The position numbers and the translations under genes are program-made. Positions 1 through 8,712 of a DNA stretch of 64,000 bases are shown piece after piece. Source of the DNA: Zobellella maritima (GTDB lineage Bacteria > Pseudomonadota > Gammaproteobacteria > Enterobacterales > Aeromonadaceae); the NCBI RefSeq assembly GCF_003075035.1, contig NZ_QCZE01000001.1, positions 124,001 through 188,000 of the forward strand, read 5' to 3'. Within the stretch, counting starts at the first letter, position 1. Each line of letters begins with the position of its first letter. Below the pieces are notes generated by a model. That model was given only the letters and a program-made list of their open reading frames with translations, did not search any database and was not told where the DNA came from.

Positions 1-849
1 AGCATTACCGCAGAGAGCATAAAGGCCGTACTTACCCCCAATACTAAAGCCGCTATCGTCGTACACTTGGGGGGCATGCCGGCTGAAATGGATGCTATTA
101 TGGCCCTGGCAGAAGCACACCAGTTTTATGTAATAGAAGATTGTGCTCAGGCCCACGGTGCCAGGTACAAGGGCCGCTCGGTAGGTAGTATTGGTCATAT
201 TGGTGCCTGGTCTTTCTGCCAGGACAAGATCATGACGACCGGCGGTGAGGGAGGCATGGTCACGACCCACAGCCGTGCATTGTGGTCCAGGATGTGGAGC
301 TATAAAGATCATGGTAAAAGCTATGAAGCCGTCTGCGGATGCGGGCATCAATCAGGCTTCCGCTGGGTGCACGAGAGCTTCGGTAGCAACTGGCGAATGA
401 TGGAAATACAGGCGACCATTGGCCGGATTCAGCTCAGGCGAATGCGCGACTGGACGCTTGCCCGGCAGGCTAACGGCGCACGTATTGATCAGGTAGCCCG
501 TCGTTATAGCGCAGTAGAGACAGTAAAAGTTCCCGGTTATGTCGAACCTGCCGAGTACAAGCATTATATTTTTGTCAATCCAGGACGGCTGGCTCCGGGC
601 TGGAGTCGTGATCGTATCATCGATGAAATCGTGGCCCGTGGTGTACCTTGTTATCAAGGCAGCTGTTCAGAGGTGTATCTGGAGAAGGCATTTGATAATA
701 CTCCCTGGAGGCCGGCCAATCGTTTGCCCAATGCAAAACGGTTGGGTGAAACGAGCCTTATGTTTTTAGTTCATCCAACTCTTAAGGTTGAGGAGATAGA
801 CAAGACCTGTGTTGTATTAGATGAGGTGCTGAGGCAAGCCCAAAGATGA
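1..849 (+). CDS. DegT/DnrJ/EryC1/StrS-family PLP aminotransferase, 5' truncated
   Basis: The frame is open from base 1, so the gene starts outside the window; 282 residues of its C-terminal part are visible. The family transfers an amino group to a nucleotide-activated keto-sugar during O-antigen, capsule or glycan synthesis. The PLP-binding lysine is in the run WSFCQDKIMTTGGEGG (Lys codon 226-228), and IEDCAQAHGA upstream is the usual cofactor-contact segment. It converges on a UDP-sugar 4,6-dehydratase gene 57 bases away. That enzyme makes the 4-keto sugars such aminotransferases use, so a shared pathway is likely. The exact sugar product cannot be read from the sequence. DNA here is more A+T-rich than in the core genes further right. 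Confidence 0.88.
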   Translation, partial: SITAESIKAVLTPNTKAAIVVHLGGMPAEMDAIMALAEAHQFYVIEDCAQAHGARYKGRSVGSIGHIGAWSFCQDKIMTTGGEGGMVTTHSRALWSRMWSYKDHGKSYEAVCGCGHQSGFRWVHESFGSNWRMMEIQATIGRIQLRRMRDWTLARQANGARIDQVARRYSAVETVKVPGYVEPAEYKHYIFVNPGRLAPGWSRDRIIDEIVARGVPCYQGSCSEVYLEKAFDNTPWRPANRLPNAKRLGETSLMFLVHPTLKVEEIDKTCVVLDEVLRQAQR

Positions 850-905
850 TGGGGGTAATATATTAATAACTGTTTTAGAGTATATTGTTAGAGCTTTTTT
901 TATTT

Positions 906-2924
906 CTATAGATACCTTCTGCTTAGCTGAATAACTTCTTCATCTTCTATTTGCTCAGTGTTTTTATTATTGGATGGTGAAGTTTTCATTTTTTGTTTGT
1001 TATCATGCGGGTTGATTATATCTTTGGTTTCATTGTTTTCCATCCATATTAGATCACAAATACCATCTTGAGGGTGAAACTCGGTCGGCGCTTTAATCAA
1101 CAAGTCGCGGATACGAAACAAGTCATAGAGATCACAAGCAGTATGCAATTCGGCTAATAGTTTGGCAACTTGATCCCATGGCAAGTATGCTTCATTTGAT
1201 GTTCTGATGCGAGGATGTTGAGTTGGCTTATTATCGCCACCGATAAGCAGTTCTTCATATAATTTTTCGCCCGGGCGTAGTCCGGTTATCTTTATTTCTA
1301 TATCACCTCCAGGGTTATGTTTGTCTTTTATTCTATAGCCCATCAAATAAAGCATCTTGTGGGCCAAGTCTATGATACGTACCGGCTTACCCATGTCCAG
1401 AACAAATACATCCCCCCCCTTTGCCATGCTGCCTGCCTGGATTACCAGCTGGGCAGCTTCGGGGATAGTCATAAAGTAACGGGTTATATTCTCATGAGTA
1501 AGAGTGATGGGCCCTCCGGAGCGGATTTGCTTTTTAAAAAGTGGCACCACAGATCCTGATGAGCCGAGTACGTTACCAAAACGCACGATACTGAAGCGGG
1601 GGCCGTCTTGACGTAAAGCCAGGCCCTGTAATACCAGTTCCGCCAGGCGCTTACTGGTTCCCATCACATTGGTGGGGCGTACAGCCTTATCGGAGGAGAT
1701 AAGTACAAATGTTTCCACCTTGCAGTTAATGGCAGCTTCGGCTGCCCGCCAGGTACCGAATACATTATTGCGCACTCCCTCCACGACATTATATTCAACC
1801 ATAGGTACATGTTTAAAGGCGGCGGCATGGTATACCGTCTGTACACCAAAAGTTCGCATGGCCGTTTCCAATCTACTTTGCCGCTGTACCGTACCCAGTA
1901 ACGGCATGACCCTGGCTTTCAAACCGCTGCGCTGGCATATGCCGGAAAGCTCTTGCTCTATCATATAAAGGGCATATTCCGACATCTCGAACAGCACCAG
2001 AATTTTGGGATTTTGTTGTATTATCTGTCGGCACAGCTCCGAGCCAATTGACCCACCGGCACCGGTAACCATGACGACTTTGTCGCGGATGTTTGCGGAA
2101 ATCAACTCAGGAAAAGGGGCAACAGGATCGCGGCCCAACAATTCTTCTATACTGAGTTCACGCAAGTCATTAATCCTTGTCTTACCGCTCACAATATCTG
2201 CGATGCCGGGGATGGAGAGTATTTCCAAATGGATATGCTCCAGCCCTTCTACAATCTCTCGCCGGCGCTGACGGGTAATGCCAGGCATTGCCAACAGCAG
2301 TTTTTTTGCGTCAAAGTATTCGACAAGCCAGGGTATTTTAGATGGAGGATATACGGTCACTCCATGTAGCAAGCTACGGTGTAATGCACTATTGTCATCA
2401 ATGAATGCTACAGCGCGATATTCGTTACCCAGCCGGAAGGCGATATGTAGTTGGCGTCCAGCGTCACCCGCACCGTAAATGATGACAGGTGTTTTTTTCC
2501 ACTCGGTACTTTTGTTATAAATCGCATGAGCCGAGCTGCGAACACCACCACACAATATAAAAGCAAAGGCAGAGTAAATAACAGGTACCGAACGGGGGAG
2601 AAAAGCATCTAAATAATTACTGACAAGTACCATTACCACTGCAGACATGACGATGCCGAATAACATGTTCATAATGGCATGATATCCGAGGTAGCGTAGT
2701 ACGGCTCTATATAGCCCCAGCCGGATAAAGAATAATAAAGAGACAGGCACCAGAACCATCAGTACCCACCAGTGATTAGGAGAGTTAACCTGTTCCAGGC
2801 TTTCCAGCCTGACAATAAAAGCAGACCAGAAAGCCAACGTTATAAATATTATATCCACTGCTAAAATAATTAACCGCTTGATCTTTCGCGGTTGACGAAA
2901 CAGCCAACGAATTGCTTTATCCAT
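906..2924 (-). CDS. Membrane-anchored nucleotide-sugar 4,6-dehydratase (WbpM/PglF/CapD type)
   Basis: This 672-residue protein has about four membrane segments (near residues 17-39, 52-70, 85-103 and 112-128), then a first Rossmann-like region with GAGDAG (151-156), then the catalytic SDR domain with TGAGGSIG (287-294) and SSDKAVRPTNVMGTSK (410-425). That layout is typical of large inner-membrane UDP-GlcNAc C6-dehydratases of the WbpM/PglF family, which open pathways to QuiNAc, FucNAc or bacillosamine-type sugars. The last 60 or so residues are charged and low in complexity. It converges with the aminotransferase gene, and nearly 800 non-coding bases separate it from ssrA. Family assignment is firm; the substrate is inferred. 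Confidence 0.92.
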   Translation of the reverse strand: MDKAIRWLFRQPRKIKRLIILAVDIIFITLAFWSAFIVRLESLEQVNSPNHWWVLMVLVPVSLLFFIRLGLYRAVLRYLGYHAIMNMLFGIVMSAVVMVLVSNYLDAFLPRSVPVIYSAFAFILCGGVRSSAHAIYNKSTEWKKTPVIIYGAGDAGRQLHIAFRLGNEYRAVAFIDDNSALHRSLLHGVTVYPPSKIPWLVEYFDAKKLLLAMPGITRQRRREIVEGLEHIHLEILSIPGIADIVSGKTRINDLRELSIEELLGRDPVAPFPELISANIRDKVVMVTGAGGSIGSELCRQIIQQNPKILVLFEMSEYALYMIEQELSGICQRSGLKARVMPLLGTVQRQSRLETAMRTFGVQTVYHAAAFKHVPMVEYNVVEGVRNNVFGTWRAAEAAINCKVETFVLISSDKAVRPTNVMGTSKRLAELVLQGLALRQDGPRFSIVRFGNVLGSSGSVVPLFKKQIRSGGPITLTHENITRYFMTIPEAAQLVIQAGSMAKGGDVFVLDMGKPVRIIDLAHKMLYLMGYRIKDKHNPGGDIEIKITGLRPGEKLYEELLIGGDNKPTQHPRIRTSNEAYLPWDQVAKLLAELHTACDLYDLFRIRDLLIKAPTEFHPQDGICDLIWMENNETKDIINPHDNKQKMKTSPSNNKNTEQIEDEEVIQLSRRYL

Positions 2925-3718
2925 TTTAGGTGCCCACTTCCCATGTGCTTCAGTCGAGGTAAAGGGCTGGTGTCCTCCATTCCTTGTATCCTCGACTGCG
3001 TCAAGGTGGCCGCTGTCTCATTGCCTGCTCCTTTTTCATACACTTGTTAATGTTAGTTTGAATCTATTGCTTTTGCTTGGATTTAGGTGGGATTTGTCAA
3101 GTTCTTTTATTTTTCAATTATCTAAGTTGTTAGGTATCTCTGTTACTGCACTATATAAGCCTTGGTCATAGCCAAATGGGTAACAAGGTGGGGCATGAAA
3201 AGCGGTTTCCTGTCGCAGCCGTTATCCGCACCCATATGCGCGAGTGGCTATTTAAATCCGGTAGTAGTCATACAGGACCTATTTACATTGGACAATCCCC
3301 CTGGGGTGTGCCGTGAGTTTTAATGATCAAGGTCGATGAGTGTCTCTTATGAATCTAATTTTAACGTTTTGTCTTGGAGTAGAAGGCCTGGACTTTCTTT
3401 GTTGCCTCTTCTTTAACACAGCGTTGTCCGATGACGGTGTTAACAGGCGACGCTGTCGCATCAGGGGGCAAAGGGAGCTCTCCTGCGAGCATCAGCTGAC
3501 AGGGCCAACAACGGCTCCTGCCATGTTGGCATTCCCGCCATCTTTGGCTATCAGATGTCAGGGGCTGAACATCACACGGATATGCTTGAAGCGGGTCGGT
3601 GGAGCAGAGGCTTTGCCTGATATTGACACAGGATGAAAGGGATTAATTGATAACTGGGATGGATATTAACTGGTTGATACAAAACAAAAAGGCCCCTTGC
3701 GGGGCCTTTCCAATCGAT
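2925..3718. other. Non-coding, A+T-rich stretch between dehydratase gene and ssrA
   Basis: No gene is convincing here. There is a 46-codon open frame at 3176-3316 (+), a 98-codon frame at 3340-3636 (+) and an overlapping minus-strand frame ending near 3362. None has a good ribosome site or a recognisable family. It may hold the dehydratase promoter and decayed DNA at the edge of the polysaccharide cluster. The ssrA terminator is at the right end. Confidence 0.5.
3689..3710 (-). terminator. Intrinsic terminator of ssrA
   Basis: On the minus strand a GGCCCC/GGGGCC stem with a short loop is followed by TTTTTGTTTT. It lies just beyond the tmRNA 3' end, as expected for ssrA. Confidence 0.9.
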
Positions 3719-4079
3719 TGGTGGAGCTGGCGGGATTTGAACCCGCGTCCGAAAAACCTACGTCGTCGGTACTACATGCTTAGTCAGTCATTAAATTCGC
3801 CACCTGCTGCGGACAGACACGCCACAGAATGACTATCCTGAATTGGTTTTAACGCTTCAACCGTCAGGCACGGCATCCACGCGATTCTGTGAAGGATGAC
3901 CTTCCGATTCCCTAAGTCACAGACAAGTTAGGGCAGAAGGGCTCTATGCAGGTTATTAAGCTGCTAGTGCGTAGTTTTCGTCGTTTGCGACTATTTTTTT
4001 GCGATTGTTTAACGAGGCCTATCGCACCTCGGCATGCACCTAGGAGTTCGAGAATCTCGTCGAATCCTGAATCAGCCCC
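3719..4079 (-). ncRNA. ssrA: Transfer-messenger RNA (tmRNA)
   Basis: The RNA is 361 nt. Its 5' end reads GGGGCTGATTCAGGATTCGA and its 3' end carries a T arm (GGTTCAAATCCC) and acceptor stem ending GCTCCACCA, together forming the alanyl tRNA-like domain. The tag frame is at 3956-3988: GCA resume codon, then codons giving ANDENYALAA counting the resume alanine, followed by tandem TAA stops. It rescues ribosomes stalled on broken mRNAs and tags the product for proteases, working with SmpB, whose gene is directly upstream. It is a one-piece tmRNA of normal gammaproteobacterial type. Its 3' end is a common island integration site, and polysaccharide genes lie on that side. Confidence 0.98.
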
Positions 4080-4090
4080 AAGTAACCTTC

Positions 4091-4119
4091 ATGATATGGT
4101 AATCACCGCCTGATAACAA
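4091..4119 (-). promoter_or_regulatory. Sigma-70 promoter of ssrA
   Basis: On the minus strand TTGTTA (4119-4114) and TATCAT (4096-4091) are 17 bases apart, directly after the smpB stop codon and upstream of the mature tmRNA 5' end. A start a few bases before 4079 would leave a short leader for RNase P to remove. Confidence 0.7.
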
Positions 4120-4122
4120 GCC

Positions 4123-4608
4123 TTAGCGGGATTTATGTTTCATCATGCGGTCTTTCTCCCGCTTCCAGTCGCGCTCCTTCACATCCTGGCGTTTGTCGTG
4201 GGATTTCTTGCCCTTCACCAGGCCGATTTCCGCCTTTACCCAGGATTTGTGCCAATACAGGGCCAGGGGCACCAGGGTATAACCTTCGCGTTCGGTCAGG
4301 CCGGCAAGGCGATCCAGCTCGCGTCTTTTCAGCAGCAGCTTGCGGGTTCGCTGTGGGTCACAGACCACATGGGTTGAGGCGACGTTTAGTGGCGTTATGG
4401 TGGCGCCAAACAAAAAGGCTTCACCGTTTTTCAGGAATACGTAGGCGTCACCGATGTTGGCCTTGCCGGCGCGCATCGCTTTGACTTCCCATCCTTGCAG
4501 TTCCAGACCGGCTTCGAATTTTTCTTCTACAAAATATTCGTGCCTTGCCTTCCGGTTGAGGGCAATGGTGCTGGAAGTGGATTTTTTCTTGGCGTTGTTT
4601 TTTGTCAT
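4123..4608 (-). CDS. smpB: SsrA-binding protein SmpB
   Basis: This 161-residue protein has the normal family length. It carries the OB-fold core ([38 protein letters not shown]) and a basic C-terminal tail ending DRMMKHKSR that occupies the mRNA channel of the stalled ribosome. It binds tmRNA and delivers it with EF-Tu to the ribosome. It lies immediately upstream of ssrA on the same strand, the usual arrangement. A perfect TATAAT (minus strand, 4623-4618) sits only 9 bases before the ATG with no Shine-Dalgarno sequence between, so the message could be leaderless or nearly so. Confidence 0.98.
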   Translation of the reverse strand: MTKNNAKKKSTSSTIALNRKARHEYFVEEKFEAGLELQGWEVKAMRAGKANIGDAYVFLKNGEAFLFGATITPLNVASTHVVCDPQRTRKLLLKRRELDRLAGLTEREGYTLVPLALYWHKSWVKAEIGLVKGKKSHDKRQDVKERDWKREKDRMMKHKSR

Positions 4609-4617
4609 AGTGGCGAC

Positions 4618-4623
4618 ATTATA
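4618..4623 (-). promoter_or_regulatory. Possible -10 box of smpB
   Basis: TATAAT on the minus strand ends 9 bases before the smpB ATG at 4608. The best -35 at 17-base spacing (TTCCAA) is poor, so the call rests mainly on the perfect hexamer and its position. Confidence 0.4.
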
Positions 4624-4744
4624 CGGTGCCGGCGGGTGCTTTGGAATTGGCTACTTGGCAACCGCTTGTTTTTTAAGCGATGTTAGTTGTGTGAGGGGGC
4701 ATCATTGGTGATAAAATCCGGGGGTTTTAGTGGTAGGAGTGGTT

Positions 4745-5194
4745 ATGCCGAGTATTACCCGTAGCGCACTGGTGATGTTCAGTGCGAAACAGATGTATGA
4801 TCTGGTCAATGATGTGGATGCATACCCCAAATTTTTACCGGGGTGTGTTGCCAGCCGGGTGTTGTCGGAATCAGAGAACTCCATTACCGCGGCCCTTGAG
4901 GTGGCCAAGGCCGGGATCCGCAAGACATTTACAACCCGCAATCGCCTTGAGCAGGACAGCAAGATACATATGGAGCTTGTTGATGGTCCTTTTAAATCGC
5001 TGACCGGCGGTTGGACCTTCACCCCCCTGGATGTTGATGCCTGCAAGGTCGAGTTGAAACTGCATTTTGAGTTTACCTCGCGCCTGGTTGAGATGGCCTT
5101 TGGCGGTATATTTAAAGAGTTAACCAATGCCATGGTGCATGCGTTTAGTGAGCGGGCACGGGAGGTTTACGGCAGTGAATCTTATTCGGGTTGA
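4745..5194 (+). CDS. ratA: RatA family START-domain protein
   Basis: This 149-residue protein is a START/polyketide-cyclase-like domain close to E. coli RatA (YfjG), with matching runs YDLVNDVDAYPKFLPGC, AGIRKTFTTRN and VDGPFKSLTGGW. Relatives are related to the ubiquinone-binding Coq10 family; in E. coli RatA was reported to block 70S ribosome formation, and its physiological role is debated. I chose ATG 4745 because AGGAG sits 5 bases before it; GTG 4730 in the same frame would overlap that ribosome site. It is divergent from smpB and overlaps ratB by 20 bases, so the two are translationally coupled. Confidence 0.93.
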   Translation: MPSITRSALVMFSAKQMYDLVNDVDAYPKFLPGCVASRVLSESENSITAALEVAKAGIRKTFTTRNRLEQDSKIHMELVDGPFKSLTGGWTFTPLDVDACKVELKLHFEFTSRLVEMAFGGIFKELTNAMVHAFSERAREVYGSESYSG

Positions 5195-5516
5195 GGTTGT
5201 CTATGCGCTGCCTCACAAGCAGACGGTGCTTACCCTGAAGGTAATGGCGGATGAGCCGGTACGTCAGATAATCGAGAATTCGGGGATTTTACAGCATTAC
5301 CCGGAAATTGACCTGGACACCAATATGGTGGGCATATTTGGTCGTCAGGCCAAGCTGGATCAGCGGGTGCATGATGGTGATCGTATCGAGATTTACCGGC
5401 CTCTTTTGGCTGACCCCAAGGATATTCGCCGCCGCCGGGCCGAGCAGGCCAAGGCCGAAGGCCGGGCAGACAAGGTCACCGGTGGTCGTCCGGATCCTAA
5501 AAGAACGAAAAACTGA
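5175..5516 (+). CDS. ratB: RnfH/RatB family ubiquitin-fold protein
   Basis: The protein is 113 residues with the family core VEVVYALPHKQ, DLDTNMVGIFGRQAKLDQ and HDGDRIEIYRPLLADPKDIRRRRAE. The start is GTG 5175, preceded by GGAGG with 9-base spacing; this gives the family N-terminus. Longer in-frame starts inside ratA add unrelated residues. The function of this beta-grasp family is not settled; it always sits beside ratA in related genomes. The basic C-terminal tail (ADKVTGGRPDPKRTKN) is longer than in E. coli. Confidence 0.92.
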   Translation: MNLIRVEVVYALPHKQTVLTLKVMADEPVRQIIENSGILQHYPEIDLDTNMVGIFGRQAKLDQRVHDGDRIEIYRPLLADPKDIRRRRAEQAKAEGRADKVTGGRPDPKRTKN

Positions 5517-5561
5517 CAGGGGCGGGACAGCTCTCCGTAGCTTGCTCCCAGGCCCTGAACA

Positions 5562-5909
5562 TCAAATGCCTTGGTAGAAGGCCTCCGGTAACGGGAAGTC
5601 GCCGCTAACCGTCCCCAAGCCGTCGTTGACGAACTCCAGGATCAGCTGTTTCTGTTCCTTGTCACCGCGGCCTGGTTGGAAGTAATACATATATACCCAT
5701 CTGTCGTTGTTGAAGCCGTCCAGGCTCATGGGATTGCCCAGCAGGAATTGTACCTGCTCCTTGGTCATTCCCTGGCGCAGCTGGGCGACCTGCTTCTCTT
5801 CTATGTAGTTACCCTGGGGAATATCCACCTTATAAACCAGGCCGCAGCCAGCCAGAGGCAGTGATAAAAGTACTGGTAAAATCAAGGTCTTGAGCTGCAT
5901 AGGGAGCAT
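5562..5909 (-). CDS. bamE: Outer membrane assembly lipoprotein BamE
   Basis: This 115-residue precursor has a lipoprotein signal peptide with lipobox LAGC (Cys near residue 22), followed by the SmpA/OmlA fold: QVAQLRQGMTKEQVQFLLGNP and RWVYMYYFQPG. It is the small lipoprotein of the BAM complex that stabilises BamD-BamA contacts at the inner face of the outer membrane; bamA is also in this window at 49.9 kb. The start is the ATG at 5909, preceded on the minus strand by AGGA six bases away. It converges on ratB. Confidence 0.95.
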   Translation of the reverse strand: MLPMQLKTLILPVLLSLPLAGCGLVYKVDIPQGNYIEEKQVAQLRQGMTKEQVQFLLGNPMSLDGFNNDRWVYMYYFQPGRGDKEQKQLILEFVNDGLGTVSGDFPLPEAFYQGI

Positions 5910-6071
5910 TGTTTCCTGTGTGACTTGGGTGGCATGATAGCGGTTAGCGATTAGCTTGTAAAAGAGAGACCAAAAAACGGGTCATTGGTTCAGTGTGCCT
6001 TGTCGTGGCCATTTGAGTAAGACTGGCCTAGTATCTTCACATCTAATTATTGTTGTTGCGGGGAATGTAGG

Positions 6072-6830
6072 ATGAACACACAGGTTTTTCATTTAGGTAT
6101 TACCAAGGCGGATATAGAGGGCGCTACCCTGGCCATTATTCCCGGTGATCCCGAGCGGGTGAAACGTATTGCCGAGGGACTGAACAAGCCACGCCATCTG
6201 GCCAGTAAGCGGGAGTTCACTTCCTGGCTGGGAGAATTGGATGGCAAACCTGTCGTGGTGTGCTCTACCGGTATTGGGGGGCCTTCTACTTCTATAGCGG
6301 TAGAAGAACTGGCCCAGCTGGGGGTCACTACCTTTTTGCGTATCGGTACTACCGGCGCCATCCAGCCTCACATCAAGGTGGGTGACATGATTGTGACCAT
6401 GGGCTCGGTACGGCTCGATGGCGCCAGCAGCCATTTTGCGCCGATGGAGTTTCCGGCGGTGGCGAATTTTGATTGTACCTGCGCCCTGGTAGACGCGGCA
6501 CGGGAGTTGGGTGTGAGTCCACATGTGGGGATTACCGCTTCATCGGATACCTTCTACCCGGGACAGGAGCGCTATGACACCCATTCAGCCCGGGTGCTGC
6601 GGAAATATCAGGGCAGCATGAAAGAGTGGCAGGCAATGGGGGTGCTCAACTACGAAATGGAGTCGGCTACCCTGTTTACCATGTGCGCCAGCCAGGGGTT
6701 AAAGGCCGGCTGTGTGGCCGGGGTGATCGTGAATCGAACCCAGCAAGAAACGCCAGACGACACGACCATGCAAAAAGCCGAGCAACAGGCCATTGATATC
6801 GTGATCGGTGCCGCGAGAAGGCTGGTTTAG
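6072..6830 (+). CDS. udp: Uridine phosphorylase
   Basis: The protein is 252 residues, one shorter than E. coli Udp. It cleaves uridine with phosphate to uracil and ribose-1-phosphate in pyrimidine salvage. Seen in the sequence are the phosphate-binding start [30 protein letters not shown], the [17 protein letters not shown] segment and the ribose-binding YEMESATL motif. The start follows GGGGAATGTAGG. Its place between bamE and recN is unlike E. coli, where those two genes are neighbours, so udp appears to have been inserted into, or retained in, a different local order here. Confidence 0.97.
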   Translation: MNTQVFHLGITKADIEGATLAIIPGDPERVKRIAEGLNKPRHLASKREFTSWLGELDGKPVVVCSTGIGGPSTSIAVEELAQLGVTTFLRIGTTGAIQPHIKVGDMIVTMGSVRLDGASSHFAPMEFPAVANFDCTCALVDAARELGVSPHVGITASSDTFYPGQERYDTHSARVLRKYQGSMKEWQAMGVLNYEMESATLFTMCASQGLKAGCVAGVIVNRTQQETPDDTTMQKAEQQAIDIVIGAARRLV

Positions 6831-6845
6831 GCCGGTGCGGCGATG

Positions 6846-6860
6846 ATATCCGAAGGATAT
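6846..6860. repeat. Short palindromic repeat A, copy 1 (ATATCC hairpin)
   Basis: ATATCC and GGATAT flank a 3-base loop. The wider context GGTGCG...ATATCCG.AGGATATTTA.TGGCC recurs upstream of recN at 8799-8813, so it is a dispersed repeat rather than a lone hairpin. Confidence 0.6.
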
Positions 6861-6904
6861 TTAATGGCCTGAGCCAGTGACCCGGGGGCGGCGACCCATT
6901 TTTT

Positions 6905-7000
6905 TATGGCCTGGCGGCCAACTCGCCGAGAGGTTGCGCCTCCCACCGTAAATCTGAAGATCTTCGATGGCCTGTGGCCAACTCGCCCTGGGCTCGGGCC
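6905..7000. repeat. REP-like cluster downstream of recN
   Basis: There are two units, 6905-6946 and 6966-7000. Each starts ATGGCCT..GGCC(A)ACTCGCC and the first ends GCGCCTCCCAC. They are joined by a linker AAATCTGAAGATCTTC. The same unit-linker-unit layout occurs at 8890-8986. The reverse complement (GTGGGAGGCGC...GGCC) resembles the GTGGGAG-type REP sequences of pseudomonads and relatives. Confidence 0.75.
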
Positions 7001-7002
7001 AG

Positions 7003-8670
7003 CTATGCATCCATCAGCAGTTCTCGCGCATTGGCCAGGGTGTTGCTGGTTATCTTGTTGCCGCCGAGCAGGCGGGCCAGTTCTTGCAGGCGGCTGGGGT
7101 TGTCCAGTTCGTGCATATGAGTCTGGGTATCGTTGGCGTCACTGCTTTTGCTAACGAAAAAGTGCTGATGGCCATTGCCTGCCACCTGGGGCAGGTGAGT
7201 GATCACCACCACCTGGGTGGATTCACCCAGCCGGCGTAATAACTTGCCTACCACGGCGGCGGTAGGACCGCTTACGCCGACATCCACTTCATCGAATATA
7301 AGAGTGGGGGTTTCCACCTTCTGGGCGGTGATTACCTGGATGGCCAGGCTGATCCGCGACAGTTCGCCACCGGAGGCGACCTTGGCCAGTGGGCTCATCG
7401 GCTGTCCGGGGTTGGTGCTGACCAGGAAATCGACCCTGTCGATACCGAGCGGGCTATAGCCGGTATCGGCATCCGGGGTCACCCGAATCTCGAAGCGGCC
7501 ACGCTCCATGCTGAGCTGATGCAGGCTTTGGGTGATCTGTGTATTGAGCGATTCGGCATAACGCTGCCGGCTCTGGCTCAGTCGCTCCGAGGCCTGCAGG
7601 AACTCGCTTTTCGCCAGTGCTACTTCTTCATCCAGGCCATGCAGCCGGGAGTCATTTTGTTCCATCTGCTCCAGTTGGCGGCGAATATCCTGATGGAAGG
7701 CGGCCAGCTCGGCCGGTGGCACATGGTGCTTGCGGGCCAGCTCCATCACCTTGCTCAAGCGGGCTTCAATTTCATACAGACGCTCGGGATCCAGCTCTAG
7801 CCGATCGAAATAACGGTTGAGTTCGCTATGGCCTTCTTCCAGCTGGATCAGGCTGTTCTGTACCAGCTCCAGCACCGGGCCCAGGCGCTCATCCATCTGG
7901 CTGAGATCGATCAGGGTCTTCAGCCCCTGTTGCAGCAGGGAGAGGGCATTGGTTTCTTCACCGTCGCCCAGGATATTAAGTGCCAGCTGACAGTCATTAA
8001 TCAGCTCGGCACCGTTGGCCAGCCGCTTGTGTTCGGCCTCCAGGGTGGGGAACTCATCGTCGGCCAGGGCCAGTTCATCCAGCTCGGCCACCTGATATTG
8101 CAGCAGCTGACGTTGGGCTTCCCACTGGCTTTGTTCTGCCTGCAGCTGTTTGCGCTCGTTACTGAGCTGACGCCAGTGCTGGTAGCCCCGGCTGACCTCT
8201 TGCAGCAGCTGATGGTGACCGGCATAGGCGTCGAGCAGGGTACGCTGGTAGTCGGGCTTTTGCAGCTCCTGGTGGGCATGCTGGCCGTGAATATTGACCA
8301 ACAGTTGGCCCAGGGCCTTGAGTTGTGCCAGCGGCACGGGCGTACCGTTGATATAGCCACGGGAGCGGCCTTCCCGGCTCAGGGTCCGGCGGAGTATGCA
8401 TTCGTCCTGTTCATCCAGCTCCTGGGCGCACAGCCAGGCCTTGACCTTGGGCAGTTTATCGATGCGGAAACGGGCGCTGATATCGGCTTTTTCGGCTCCG
8501 GGACGGACTGAATCTGCATCGGCTCTATCACCCAATGCCAGGGCGAGGGCATCGATGGCGATGGACTTGCCGGCTCCGGTCTCGCCGGTAATGCTGGTCA
8601 TGCCCGGCCGTAAGTCGAGTTCCAGGAAAGAAACAATGGCAAAATTGCTGATGGTGAGCTGTAGCAACAT
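7003..8670 (-). CDS. recN: DNA repair ATPase RecN
   Basis: The protein is 555 residues, an SMC-like ATPase that acts early in double-strand break repair. The N-terminal half-ATPase has Walker A GETGAGKSIAIDAL; a long coiled-coil middle is rich in Gln, Glu and Leu; the C-terminal half has SGGELSRISLA and Walker B TLIFDEVDVGVSG. The start is ATG 8670 (MLLQLTISNFAIV), the family N-terminus; an in-frame ATG at 8832 would add 54 unrelated residues and run through the SOS boxes. Two LexA-type boxes upstream indicate DNA-damage control. REP-like repeats lie on both sides of the gene. Confidence 0.97.
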   Translation of the reverse strand: MLLQLTISNFAIVSFLELDLRPGMTSITGETGAGKSIAIDALALALGDRADADSVRPGAEKADISARFRIDKLPKVKAWLCAQELDEQDECILRRTLSREGRSRGYINGTPVPLAQLKALGQLLVNIHGQHAHQELQKPDYQRTLLDAYAGHHQLLQEVSRGYQHWRQLSNERKQLQAEQSQWEAQRQLLQYQVAELDELALADDEFPTLEAEHKRLANGAELINDCQLALNILGDGEETNALSLLQQGLKTLIDLSQMDERLGPVLELVQNSLIQLEEGHSELNRYFDRLELDPERLYEIEARLSKVMELARKHHVPPAELAAFHQDIRRQLEQMEQNDSRLHGLDEEVALAKSEFLQASERLSQSRQRYAESLNTQITQSLHQLSMERGRFEIRVTPDADTGYSPLGIDRVDFLVSTNPGQPMSPLAKVASGGELSRISLAIQVITAQKVETPTLIFDEVDVGVSGPTAAVVGKLLRRLGESTQVVVITHLPQVAGNGHQHFFVSKSSDANDTQTHMHELDNPSRLQELARLLGGNKITSNTLANARELLMDA

Positions 8671-8692
8671 GATGAATCCCCGAACGGAAATG

Positions 8693-8712
8693 TGCTGTAT
8701 GTTGATACAGTA
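8693..8712 (-). promoter_or_regulatory. LexA (SOS) box 1 of recN
   Basis: TGCTGTATGTTGATACAGTA matches the CTGT-N8-ACAG core of the gammaproteobacterial LexA operator. It lies 22 bases before the recN start codon. Confidence 0.9.

Noticed and set aside
3591-3610. GGTGGAGC near the ssrA 3' end as a possible attachment-site repeat
   Set aside because: Only 8 bases match the tmRNA end; too short to call an att site.
3340-3636. 98-codon open frame between the dehydratase gene and ssrA
   Set aside because: Composition is not gene-like, no ribosome site, no recognised family; left as non-coding.
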